Shown here piece after piece: positions 1-6,851 of a stretch of DNA of 11,010 bases. Within the stretch, counting starts at the first letter, position 1. Every line of letters starts with the position of its first letter. The notes below the pieces were generated by a model. The model was given only the letters and a program-made list of their open reading frames with translations. It had not been told where the DNA came from and did not search any database. Made by a program: the position numbers and the translations under genes. Source of the stretch: an uncultured Phycisphaerales bacterium (lineage in GTDB: Bacteria > Planctomycetota > Phycisphaerae > Phycisphaerales > UBA1924); the NCBI GenBank assembly GCA_937879825.1, contig CALFMQ010000293.1, positions 1-11,010 on the forward strand. The letters are read 5' to 3'.

Positions 1-227
1 TCGCGGAGCGATCGGGTGTGCAGCGCGCCGGCGAGGACGCGGATGAGCCGTTCGAGGTCCTGATCGGGCTGGATCCATCGACGCCGCTCCGGGTGGGGCA
101 GCGCGTGAGCGTGCGGTTCGAGGCGGCGCCGAAGCCGATTCTGACGCAGGTTGTCCGGGCGGCGCGGCAGATGCTGCAACGCGCCACGCGGGCGGAACCG
201 GCACGGGGAAGTGGGGAGGAGCCGTGA
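1..227 (+). CDS. C-terminal end of a HlyD/membrane-fusion-like adaptor protein (5' partial)
   Basis: The frame is open from the left edge (first full codon at base 3) to a TGA at 225-227, so this is the last 74 or so codons of a longer gene. A GTG at 18 could be read as a start, but the frame has no stop before it, so an internal position is more likely. The visible part holds a stretch reading VLIGLDPSTPLRVGQRVSVRF, which resembles the final beta-barrel of HlyD/RND-type periplasmic adaptors, where a hydrophobic strand is followed by 'L-x-x-G-x-x-V'. A basic, probably helical tail of about 35 residues follows. If the assignment is right, the protein would be membrane-anchored and periplasmic and would bridge an export apparatus. 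Its stop overlaps the start of the SecA-like gene by 4 nt (GTGA), so the two are almost certainly translated together. The HlyD assignment rests on a short segment only; that this is a real gene end is surer than its family. Confidence 0.55.
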   Translation, partial: AERSGVQRAGEDADEPFEVLIGLDPSTPLRVGQRVSVRFEAAPKPILTQVVRAARQMLQRATRAEPARGSGEEP

Positions 228-2083
228 CGGCGCTCGCCGGTTCGATACCGGGCGCGTTGGCGTCGCCCCAGCGGAAGGCGACGCACCACGGCGCTGATGG
301 GTGGGCGCACGCGGTTTTGGGGCGCATCCGGCGGCGTGTCGGCGCCGGGGCATTGATGCGCGAGGCGGGGGCGGTCCTCGAGCGATGCGGGTCGCTGGCT
401 TCGGCGGCTGACAATGACCTTGAGCTGCGGGCCGAGGCGCTGCGGGGTGCTGCGCGGTGTCGGCGTGAGGATGCGGCGACGGCTCGGGAGTCTTTCGCGC
501 TGGTGACGGAATGCATCCGGCGCGAGACGGGGCTGACGCTGCACACGGCGCAGATCGCGGCGGGGCTTGCGATGATGGGGGGAGCGGTGGCGGAACTGGC
601 GACGGGCGAGGGCAAGACGTTCGCGGCGATTCTGCCGGCGGTGCTCGCGGGGTGGCGCGGGCGCGGGTGCCACATCGTGACGGCGAATGATTACCTGGCG
701 ATGCGGGATGCTCGGGCGAACGCGCCGATCTTCGCTCGGCTCGGCTTGACGGTGGGATGTGTGACGGAGGCGATGTCGGCGCGGGAGCGGGCTGCGGCGT
801 ACCGGGCGGACGTGACTTATGCGACGGCGCGGGAACTGGCGGGGGATTTCCTGCGGGATCGTCTGGATGCGTCGCGTGGCGTGATGCGTCCGCTGGCGGA
901 GGCGATTGTTGATGAGGCGGACTTCGTGTTGATCGACGAGGCCGCGACGCCGCTGATTCTGGCGGCGCCGTCGGTGTCGCGCGATGAGGCGGCGTGGATT
1001 CGTGTTGCGGACGATGTGGCGCGTTCGCTGGTGGTCGGCGAGCACTTCCGGGTGGACCGCCCGAGGCGAGAGGTCCGGCTGACGGATGCGTCGGAGGGGG
1101 TGATCGGGAGCCGGCTGGATGGGAGCCGCCTGCCGATGCGGCGGGCGCGGGAGTTGGTTGCGGCGGCGCTGCGGGCGCATCACCTGCACCATCGTGACGC
1201 GGATTACGCGGTTGTCGATGGTCGGGTGCTGATTGTTGATGAGCGCACGGGACGGATTTCGCCTGATCGGAGGTGGCGGGACGGGCTGCACGAGGCGATC
1301 GAGGCGAAGGAGGGGGTGGAGGTTAGGCCGTCGGACGACACGCTGGCGAGTATTTCGTTCCAGCGGTTTTTCTGTCTTTATCCGCGGTTGTCGGGCATGA
1401 CGGGGACGGCGCGGCAGTGCGCGGGGGAGTTGTGGAATGTGTATTGGCTTCGCACGGCGGTGATCCCGACGCACCGGCCGGTGATTCGGCGCGAGTTGCG
1501 TGCGCACACTTGCGGGAGCCGCGAGGAGGCGATGGAGGCGGCGGCGCGGGAGGCGGTCGCGATGGGCCGGATCGGGCGGCCCGTGCTGATCGCGACGACG
1601 ACGGTTGATGCGTCGGAGGCGCTGGCGGGGCGGCTATCGGCGCTCGGTGTGGGAGCGCCGGTGCTGAACGCCGTTCGGCACGCGGAGGAGGCGTCGATCA
1701 TCGCGCGGGCGGGGCGATCGGGGGCGATCACGATCGCGACGAACATGGCGGGTCGCGGGACGGACATCGTGCTGGATGAGGCGGCGCGGGAGGCGGGGGG
1801 GCTGCACGTGATCGCGCTGGGGCACCAGGTGTCGCGGCGGATCGACCGGCAGTTGTTCGGCCGGGCGGGGCGTCAGGGTGATCCGGGCTCGGCGCGTGTG
1901 ATCCGTTCGCCGGGGGACGACCTGCTTGCGCGGAATGGTGCACCTTGGTTGCGGTGCGTGCCGACGGCGTGGCGGTTCGCGATGGTGCAGCGCTTCACCG
2001 AACGGCGCGGTCGGCGCGATCGGAGGTCGGTGATGCGGCGCGACCACACGCTCGACGATCTGCTTGCGTTCGCGTCGGCGTGA
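224..2083 (+). CDS. Short SecA-like preprotein translocase ATPase lacking most of the C-terminal scaffold
   Basis: This is a SecA-family DEAD-type motor, which in canonical form drives proteins through SecYEG using ATP. Visible motifs in order: Q-motif-like TAQ near residue 110; Walker A TGEGKT 127-132; TANDYLAMRDA 153-163; Walker B VDEAD 229-233 followed by LIDEA; a preprotein-crosslinking region about 250-325; DYAVVDGRVLIVDERTGR 327-344; SGMTGTA 390-396; and in the second nucleotide-binding domain ATNMAGRGTDI 505-515 and QLFGRAGRQGD 543-553 with the arginine-finger region. It has 619 residues against roughly 830-900 usual. After the second motor domain only about 50 residues remain, matching the start of the long scaffold helix, so the two-helix finger and the C-terminal zinc motif are absent. 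Odd changes include LIDEAATPL where LIDEARTPL is usual. The GTG start is supported by GGAGG at 215-219 and the 4-nt overlap with the upstream gene. It is a paralogue-type SecA rather than the housekeeping one, and its substrate is unknown. Confidence 0.93.
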   Translation: MTALAGSIPGALASPQRKATHHGADGWAHAVLGRIRRRVGAGALMREAGAVLERCGSLASAADNDLELRAEALRGAARCRREDAATARESFALVTECIRRETGLTLHTAQIAAGLAMMGGAVAELATGEGKTFAAILPAVLAGWRGRGCHIVTANDYLAMRDARANAPIFARLGLTVGCVTEAMSARERAAAYRADVTYATARELAGDFLRDRLDASRGVMRPLAEAIVDEADFVLIDEAATPLILAAPSVSRDEAAWIRVADDVARSLVVGEHFRVDRPRREVRLTDASEGVIGSRLDGSRLPMRRARELVAAALRAHHLHHRDADYAVVDGRVLIVDERTGRISPDRRWRDGLHEAIEAKEGVEVRPSDDTLASISFQRFFCLYPRLSGMTGTARQCAGELWNVYWLRTAVIPTHRPVIRRELRAHTCGSREEAMEAAAREAVAMGRIGRPVLIATTTVDASEALAGRLSALGVGAPVLNAVRHAEEASIIARAGRSGAITIATNMAGRGTDIVLDEAAREAGGLHVIALGHQVSRRIDRQLFGRAGRQGDPGSARVIRSPGDDLLARNGAPWLRCVPTAWRFAMVQRFTERRGRRDRRSVMRRDHTLDDLLAFASA

Positions 2084-2109
2084 TTGGTGCCCCGATACAC
2101 TCTGGGGCG

Positions 2110-3036
2110 ATGAACGGTGCGCTCATGGTTCTGGCGGTGGCGTCGTTGGTTGTTGTCGCGTGGCTCGCGCGGCGGGGTGCACCGGGTATCGGGGCGCTTT
2201 CGCGCGGTGCGTGCGTGGCGCTGGTGCTGGGGATCGGCGCGGCGGCGCTGTATTCGCTGGGGGAGGAGCGGGGCGACCGGCTCGCGGATTTTTTGGGCAT
2301 TTCGCTGCCGCTTGTGTTGCTCGTGCATGCGACGAGTCGGGCGATGTGGACGGAGGGGGAGCCCGTGCGGTTGCGCGGGCCCGCGATGGCGGCGATGGGC
2401 GCGGGTGTGATCCTGATGCTGGTGGCGGTGGCGGGGCGGCTCTCGCTGGTGGATGCGCAGATTCTCCTGGCTTCGGGCGCGGTGCTGCTGCTGGTTGCGG
2501 ATCGCGGGCGGCACGGTGCGGACGCGAGTTGGCGCCCGATCGTGCTGGTGATGGGCGCGGTGATCGCGGGCGGCGTGTGGGGGGCGCTGCTGACCGGCGG
2601 GGTGTATCCGGTGCGAATGGTGCTGGCGATCTTGCTGATCTTTGCGGGTATCGGCGGTCGGGCGGAGCGCGGGGTTGATGCGTTCGGGCAGGGCGCGGCG
2701 GGCATCGTCACGGCGATGGTCGTGTCGCTCGGTGGCGGGGCGGTGGGTGCGGTTGTTCTTCGTGCTGCGGAGAACTACCGGCTCTTTCATCCGGCCGGTT
2801 TCACGGAGCACTTTGAGGTGATGGCGCAGTCGGTGGCGTCGGCGCGGCCGATGATCGGGCTGGGTCGGTTCGCGCCGGAGGCGCTGGTGCTGATCGCTTG
2901 CGCGGGCGCGGCGCTGTTGCTGCGGCCGGGGACGGCCGGCGCGCGGTGGGCGGCGGTGGTGGTGCTGCTCGGAGGCGTTGCGGTGGGTGCGGACCGGATG
3001 GTGGCTGCGCTGGGGTTTGCGCCGTTTGTTTTCTAA
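2110..3036 (+). CDS. Polytopic membrane protein of unknown function
   Basis: I do not recognise the family. The 308-residue product is strongly hydrophobic, with about ten likely membrane segments near residues 4-20, 34-50, 61-75, 92-109, 114-130, 143-162, 168-183, 194-217, 257-271 and 278-295. A longer soluble loop of about 40 residues lies at 218-256 (ENYRLFHPAGFTEHFEVMAQ). The frame is open further upstream, back to 1945 inside the SecA-like gene, but the upstream codons are Arg-rich and belong to that gene's shadow. The ATG at 2110 begins a natural hydrophobic N-terminus and has GGGG a few bases ahead (2104-2107), so I chose it. It sits 26 nt after the SecA-like stop on the same strand and is probably in the same transcript. 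By position it could be a membrane partner of that export locus, but it shows no similarity I can see to SecY, which also has ten segments. Confidence 0.85.
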   Translation: MNGALMVLAVASLVVVAWLARRGAPGIGALSRGACVALVLGIGAAALYSLGEERGDRLADFLGISLPLVLLVHATSRAMWTEGEPVRLRGPAMAAMGAGVILMLVAVAGRLSLVDAQILLASGAVLLLVADRGRHGADASWRPIVLVMGAVIAGGVWGALLTGGVYPVRMVLAILLIFAGIGGRAERGVDAFGQGAAGIVTAMVVSLGGGAVGAVVLRAAENYRLFHPAGFTEHFEVMAQSVASARPMIGLGRFAPEALVLIACAGAALLLRPGTAGARWAAVVVLLGGVAVGADRMVAALGFAPFVF

Positions 3037-3128
3037 CCGGGCGGAGCGGGGTTCGCCGATAGATGGGGTGCGATCCGCCGGCCCCGGGAGCGGCTGGTGG
3101 GTGTTTGCCTTTTCTTTGCGAGGCCCAC

Positions 3129-3515
3129 ATGATCGAAGCCATGACGATGAACCCCAATCGGCGTCCGCTTCCCGCTACGCGTGAGTCGATCACGCATAAG
3201 TTCACGGTGGGCGGGCATGAGGGGTACCTGACCGTCGGGCTGTACCCGGACGGGCGTCCCGGCGAGATCTTTCTGAAGATCGCCAAGGAGGGCTCTACGG
3301 TGTCGGGGCTGTGCCAGGCGTTCTGCCGGGCGTTCTCGATCGCGATGCAGTTGGGCCTGACGGTGGACGAGGCGGTGATGCGGTTCAAGGGGATGAACTT
3401 CGAGCCGATGGGGATGACGAGCAATCCCGCCATCCCGCACGCCTCGAGCATCCCGGATTACATCGCGCGATATCTCGAGCATGAGTTCTCGGTATCGCCC
3501 GCTCCGCGCGGCTGA
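3129..3515 (+). CDS. Stand-alone C-terminal domain of B12-dependent (class II) ribonucleotide reductase, NrdJb/TSCPD-like
   Basis: The 128-residue product matches the C-terminal part of adenosylcobalamin-dependent ribonucleotide reductases, enzymes that make deoxyribonucleotides. The recognisable run is RRPLPATRESITHKF at 11-25, GGHEGYLTVGLYPDGRPGEI at 28-47, AKEGSTVSGL at 52-61, then FEPMGMTSNPAIP at 91-103 and a closing SIPDYIARYL at 107-116. In most NrdJ proteins this is fused to the catalytic barrel; in some bacteria (for example Pseudomonas, NrdJa/NrdJb) it is a separate subunit. No catalytic domain is present in this window, and the paired C-terminal cysteines (CxxC) that reduce the active site are not seen at its end. 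A CxxxC at 62-66 lies in the predicted helix. The ATG at 3129 has GCGAGG five bases upstream; ATGs at 3141 and 3147 are alternatives. It could be an NrdJ subunit working in trans or a nucleotide-sensing relative. The family is clear, the role inferred. Confidence 0.88.
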   Translation: MIEAMTMNPNRRPLPATRESITHKFTVGGHEGYLTVGLYPDGRPGEIFLKIAKEGSTVSGLCQAFCRAFSIAMQLGLTVDEAVMRFKGMNFEPMGMTSNPAIPHASSIPDYIARYLEHEFSVSPAPRG

Positions 3516-3521
3516 CTCAGC
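3511..3521. repeat. 11-nt palindrome holding both stop codons of a convergent gene pair
   Basis: GCTGACTCAGC is a perfect inverted repeat centred on base 3516. The plus-strand TGA (3513-3515) of the NrdJb-like gene and the minus-strand TGA (3519-3517) of the carboxypeptidase gene face each other within it. With a single central base it is not a good hairpin. Part of the symmetry follows simply from two facing TGA codons, so it may be chance. It does show that no room for a terminator exists between the genes. Confidence 0.5.
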
Positions 3522-5766
3522 AGGACTGGCCCCACGCTCCGAGCACGAGGTTGAGATCATCGACGTTGACGACGCCGTCGCCGGTGAGGTCGGCGCCGGT
3601 GCCGGGTGTCGGCATGGTCTGCCATGCGCCGAGCACATCGTTGAGGTCGTCGACATCGACCATCAGGTTGCCATCAACATCGCCGGGGCAGTTGGGCGTC
3701 GGGCACTCGCCGGCGAGGCGGACCATGACGGCGTCGACGCCCGCCTCGACGATGGACTGCGGGTCGGAGTCGTTGGCGGTGAAGCGGACGCGCATGTCGG
3801 CGGTGGGCGAGACGCCCGCGCCGTCGAGCATGGCCTGCGTGATCGCGCCGGAACGCCAGTTGAGCGAGCTTGTGGTGTGCGAGGCGACCTGCGTCCACGG
3901 GCCGGCGGCGCCGTTGGAGCTTACTTCGATCCGGAGCATGTCGATGCCGGACTGATCGGTGAGGTTGAGGTAGTAGAGGTACTCGATGGAAGCGCCGCCC
4001 GCGGAGAGGTCGAGCGCGGGCGAGATGAGCGCTACGGAGCCGCCGTCGACATCGGTGTTGCCGGCGGTGTTCTGTGTGAGGTAGCACGATCCGGAGCCGT
4101 CGCCGTCGGTGGCGGGGTCGTAGGCCCATGAGGGATCGTTGACGGGCACGCCGCGTTGCCACTGGCCGGAAGATGCGCCGTTGACCTGCGATGTCCAGCC
4201 GAGGTCGGACTGGAAGTTGTCGGAGAGGACGGTAGTGACGGGCGCGACCGCCGCGCTGAGGGCCGAACCGGGCGCGCCCTCGGGGAAGGTCTTGGTGGAG
4301 CCGTCGGAGAATGACGCCTCGGCGTAGTACTCGACCGTGGCGCCGCACGGCCCGGCGGGGATGGAGCCCTCGTACTCGCCGGCGCCGACATCGTTCATCG
4401 CGACGGTGTTGAACGCGCCGTTATCGAAACGGTAGTAGAGCGTTGCTGCGGACACGGTGTTGAGGTGCATCGGGATGACATCGGCGCGGACGGGTGTCGC
4501 CTGCGTGTCGCTGGCGAGTGCGATTGGTGTGTCGATGGAGACCGCGCCGCCCTGGAGCGCCCAGTAGGCGAGGCGCTTGATGCCGGCGAAGGCCTCGGTC
4601 GCGGTGGGGATGATCTGATTGGCGGGGAGTTCGAAGCCGAACAGCCCGGTGTCGCGGAGTTCGTAGGTCCATGACTGGGCGCCGAGGACGCCGAACATCC
4701 AGTCGGGGTTCGTGCCGTCGGCGGTATAGAGCAGTTGGTCGACACCCAGGCCGGCCTGATAGATGACGCCGTTGGTGGCGTTCATCGTCGCTTCCATGTC
4801 TTCCTGCACGAGTCGGAGTTCCTGCTCGCGCGGGGGGACGATGGTGTCGTCGTAAGCCCACGCGCCGAGGATCAGCTGCGAATAGGTGTGCAGATCGATG
4901 GTGCCGCGGAGCATGGGGACGGTCTGCATGTAGTCGCGGACGTTGCAGTTCTCGGGTTCGGAGAAGGCGGATGTGCCGCGGAAGATATCGCTGGAGGGCG
5001 TGGTGTCGGAGGATCCGGGAGGGCCGCCGCCCCATTCGTATCCCCAGTTGCGGTTGAGATCGACGCCGAGGGTGAGGTTCTGGTTGATGCGCCGGTTCTT
5101 GCGCCAGAGGCGGAAGTCGGTGTGCGTCCACTGATAGCCGTCGGGGTTGCTCACGGGGATGATGTGCCAGTCGAGACTATCGACGAGCGCGGTGATTTCG
5201 GAGTCGACGCCGTAACCCTCGATGAGTTGCTCTGCGATCCAGAGTGCGCTGGCGCCGGCGGCCCATTCGCGTGCGTGCTGCATCGCGGTGATACCGACGG
5301 CGGGCTTGGTGCCGGGCGTGCCCGAGATGATGCGGATGGCGTACATCGTGCGACCTTCGATCGTCGAACCGATCGGGACCTTTGTTGCGATAGTCGGATT
5401 CACGGCTACCAGCGTGTCGAGGTAGGCCTCGATCGCGGGGTAGTCGTGGTAGGACTGGTGGAAGGCGCCGCCGTTGGCGATCTGGGCGGCCTGGCGCGCC
5501 TCGCGCTCGGCGTCGAGCCATTCGTCGAGGTTCTCGACGACGGTTTCGATCTTGAGTCCGAGCGCCTGGAGTTCGTCGCGCTCCTCGGAGGTGACGATGA
5601 ACTGCTGGAGCCCGAGCCCGGGCCGGCAGGCCATGGGTTCGCCGTGCTGGAGCGCGGTGATGAGTTCGCCCGCGTCGCGGATGTTGATCTCGATGATCTG
5701 GTCCGCGGCCATGGACTGAGTGCTCAGGGCGATGGCTGCCAATACGGGGGCGAACTTCCAACGCAT
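3517..5766 (-). CDS. Secreted M14 zinc carboxypeptidase with C-terminal dockerin-like repeats
   Basis: A metallocarboxypeptidase that should remove C-terminal residues from peptides outside the cytoplasm. A signal peptide is visible (MRWKFAPVLAAIALSTQSMAA), followed by a propeptide-like region to about residue 100 and the M14 catalytic domain at about 105-405. Zinc ligands are H164 and E167 in HAREW and H293 in DLHTYS. R239 in DLNRNW, Y336 and the catalytic E369 in YELRDTG match carboxypeptidase A-type residues, so it looks active. A beta-rich region (425-510) and a MAM/jelly-roll-like domain (515-685) follow. Two dockerin-like calcium loops come last (about 696-715 and 726-746), each ending LGAW and enclosed by cysteines. 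The frame extends to 5820, but AAGGAG at 5779-5774 and the signal peptide favour ATG 5766 (7-nt spacing) or 5769 (4 nt). It is 749 residues long, against about 400 for the bare catalytic form. It appears monocistronic. Confidence 0.93.
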   Translation of the reverse strand: MRWKFAPVLAAIALSTQSMAADQIIEINIRDAGELITALQHGEPMACRPGLGLQQFIVTSEERDELQALGLKIETVVENLDEWLDAEREARQAAQIANGGAFHQSYHDYPAIEAYLDTLVAVNPTIATKVPIGSTIEGRTMYAIRIISGTPGTKPAVGITAMQHAREWAAGASALWIAEQLIEGYGVDSEITALVDSLDWHIIPVSNPDGYQWTHTDFRLWRKNRRINQNLTLGVDLNRNWGYEWGGGPPGSSDTTPSSDIFRGTSAFSEPENCNVRDYMQTVPMLRGTIDLHTYSQLILGAWAYDDTIVPPREQELRLVQEDMEATMNATNGVIYQAGLGVDQLLYTADGTNPDWMFGVLGAQSWTYELRDTGLFGFELPANQIIPTATEAFAGIKRLAYWALQGGAVSIDTPIALASDTQATPVRADVIPMHLNTVSAATLYYRFDNGAFNTVAMNDVGAGEYEGSIPAGPCGATVEYYAEASFSDGSTKTFPEGAPGSALSAAVAPVTTVLSDNFQSDLGWTSQVNGASSGQWQRGVPVNDPSWAYDPATDGDGSGSCYLTQNTAGNTDVDGGSVALISPALDLSAGGASIEYLYYLNLTDQSGIDMLRIEVSSNGAAGPWTQVASHTTSSLNWRSGAITQAMLDGAGVSPTADMRVRFTANDSDPQSIVEAGVDAVMVRLAGECPTPNCPGDVDGNLMVDVDDLNDVLGAWQTMPTPGTGADLTGDGVVNVDDLNLVLGAWGQSC

Positions 5767-5773
5767 CATCGAT

Positions 5774-5779
5774 CTCCTT
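5774..5779 (-). promoter_or_regulatory. Ribosome binding site of the carboxypeptidase gene
   Basis: AAGGAG on the minus strand lies 4 nt before an ATG at 5769 and 7 nt before an ATG at 5766. It decides against the longer frame that begins at 5820, whose first 17 or so residues are basic and would precede the signal peptide. Confidence 0.75.
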
Positions 5780-5839
5780 GGGCCGGGCGTTATCCGTCTG
5801 GACCGGTGCACCACGATCACAGGGTACCCGTTGATGCTC

Positions 5840-5857
5840 TGATTGCATCGGCAATCA
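5840..5857. promoter_or_regulatory. Perfect inverted repeat upstream of the carboxypeptidase gene, possible operator
   Basis: TGATTGC-ATCG-GCAATCA is a perfect 7-bp inverted repeat with a 4-nt centre. It lies about 75 nt upstream of the carboxypeptidase start, in the 157-nt gap behind the unknown helical-protein gene (5767-5923). It is AT-richer than its surroundings and no run of T follows on either strand, so it is a better candidate for a protein-binding site than for an intrinsic terminator. The rest of the gap shows no gene and no convincing -35/-10 pair. The function is inferred from position only. Confidence 0.35.
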
Positions 5858-5923
5858 CGGTCAGACGCCGAACAATGGGGGTTGTTTCCAAATATCGGGC
5901 GTGTGCGGCAGGGGGGTTGGCAC

Positions 5924-6844
5924 TCAGATCGAGGCGGCGTCCCAGGCGAGGGCTTTCACGCTCAGGACCACGGCGCGATGGGCGTCGGCAGCGAGCGCGG
6001 CGGGGCGGTGTTCCTGCCGCCCGCGGAGGGCGGCCTCGGCGGCGCGGAGCGCGATATCGCTGGGAGCGATGCCGATGCGGAGGGAGACGGCGCGCATGGA
6101 CGTGTCGCTCAGCGCTGTTTCGATGGATACGGCCTCGCGCACGAGTGCGTCGGCGAGGGGCGCGACGCGGCGGGCGCAGACTTCGCGGACTGGCTCCGGG
6201 AGCGCGCCGGCGTAGCAGGCGGCGATGACTTCTTCCAGCGCGGTGCGGAGCGGGGCGAGTGACGCTTCGAGGAGTCGGCGGAGTTCGATGATGACATCGT
6301 CGTCGAGTGCGTCGGGGATGGGCAGCGTGAGGCGCGCCATGGGTTGCGTCGAGCGTTCGATGAGGCGGTCGAGCAGGGCGTCTCCGGCGTCGCGGACGAA
6401 TGCGGTCGGATGATCGGCGCAGGCGCGCATGGTTGCGGCCTCGACGGCGAGACGGACGGAGGGGTCGCTCTGGCTTGCCAGCGAACGGATGAGGCGCGCG
6501 GCGTCGAGGACGGGCGGTGCGGTGGCCTGCGCGCGTGCGGGTTTGCGTGAGGCGGCGGCGAGGGGGCCGGCGCTGAGACGCTCCCAGGCGCGGTGGGCTT
6601 GCTCTGCGATAGCGGCACTTAGGGTGTCATCGAGGATGCCCTCGTGCCAGAGGCCGCGTGTCCATGACCATGCGTGGGCGAACTCGGTGAGGGAGACAGC
6701 ATGGATTTCGCTCTCCCCAGCTGAATCGGACTCGCCGAGGTCGGCGGGGGAGAGGGCGGCGACGGTGTCGGCGAGCAAAAGAGACAACGCGGCCGAGCGT
6801 GACCGCGTTGTGAGATCGAAAGGTGTGATGGCGAGGGTCAGCAA
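5924..6844 (-). CDS. Helical protein of unknown function, coupled to the upstream exported-protein gene
   Basis: I do not recognise this 306-residue protein. It is rich in Ala, Leu, Arg and Glu and looks almost wholly alpha-helical, with no signal peptide or membrane segment. Residues about 115-165 (LIRSLASQSDPSVRLAVEA, then ADHPTAFVRDAGDALLDRLIE) look like two HEAT-type helical repeats. A second helical block follows at about 183-240 (IIELRRLLEASLAPLRTALEE). The start is TTG at 6844, only 7 nt after the TAG of the upstream gene; an in-frame stop at 6862-6860 rules out a longer form. No in-frame ATG lies near the beginning; the first Met after the start is about residue 139. GAGG about a dozen bases upstream is a weak ribosome site, so translation probably depends on the preceding gene. 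Shared operon membership suggests a functional link to the exported protein, but nothing shows what it is. Confidence 0.72.
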   Translation of the reverse strand: MLTLAITPFDLTTRSRSAALSLLLADTVAALSPADLGESDSAGESEIHAVSLTEFAHAWSWTRGLWHEGILDDTLSAAIAEQAHRAWERLSAGPLAAASRKPARAQATAPPVLDAARLIRSLASQSDPSVRLAVEAATMRACADHPTAFVRDAGDALLDRLIERSTQPMARLTLPIPDALDDDVIIELRRLLEASLAPLRTALEEVIAACYAGALPEPVREVCARRVAPLADALVREAVSIETALSDTSMRAVSLRIGIAPSDIALRAAEAALRGRQEHRPAALAADAHRAVVLSVKALAWDAASI

Positions 6845-6851
6845 ATGGGGG

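Noticed and set aside
1945..2109. Upstream extension of the membrane-protein frame into the SecA-like gene
   Set aside because: The extra residues are Arg-rich and non-membrane; ATG 2110 begins a natural hydrophobic N-terminus outside the SecA-like gene.
1873..2811. Minus-strand open frame of 312 codons opposite the SecA-like and membrane-protein genes
   Set aside because: Extremely rich in Arg, His and Pro with no fold-like pattern; the plus-strand genes explain the region.
3037..3128. Possible terminator or riboswitch before the NrdJb-like gene
   Set aside because: There are GC-rich partial repeats and a short T-rich run, but no stem longer than about 4-5 bp and too little room for a cobalamin riboswitch.
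4735..6228. Plus-strand open frame of 497 codons
   Set aside because: It runs antisense to the carboxypeptidase with its catalytic motifs and into the next gene. No domain is visible.
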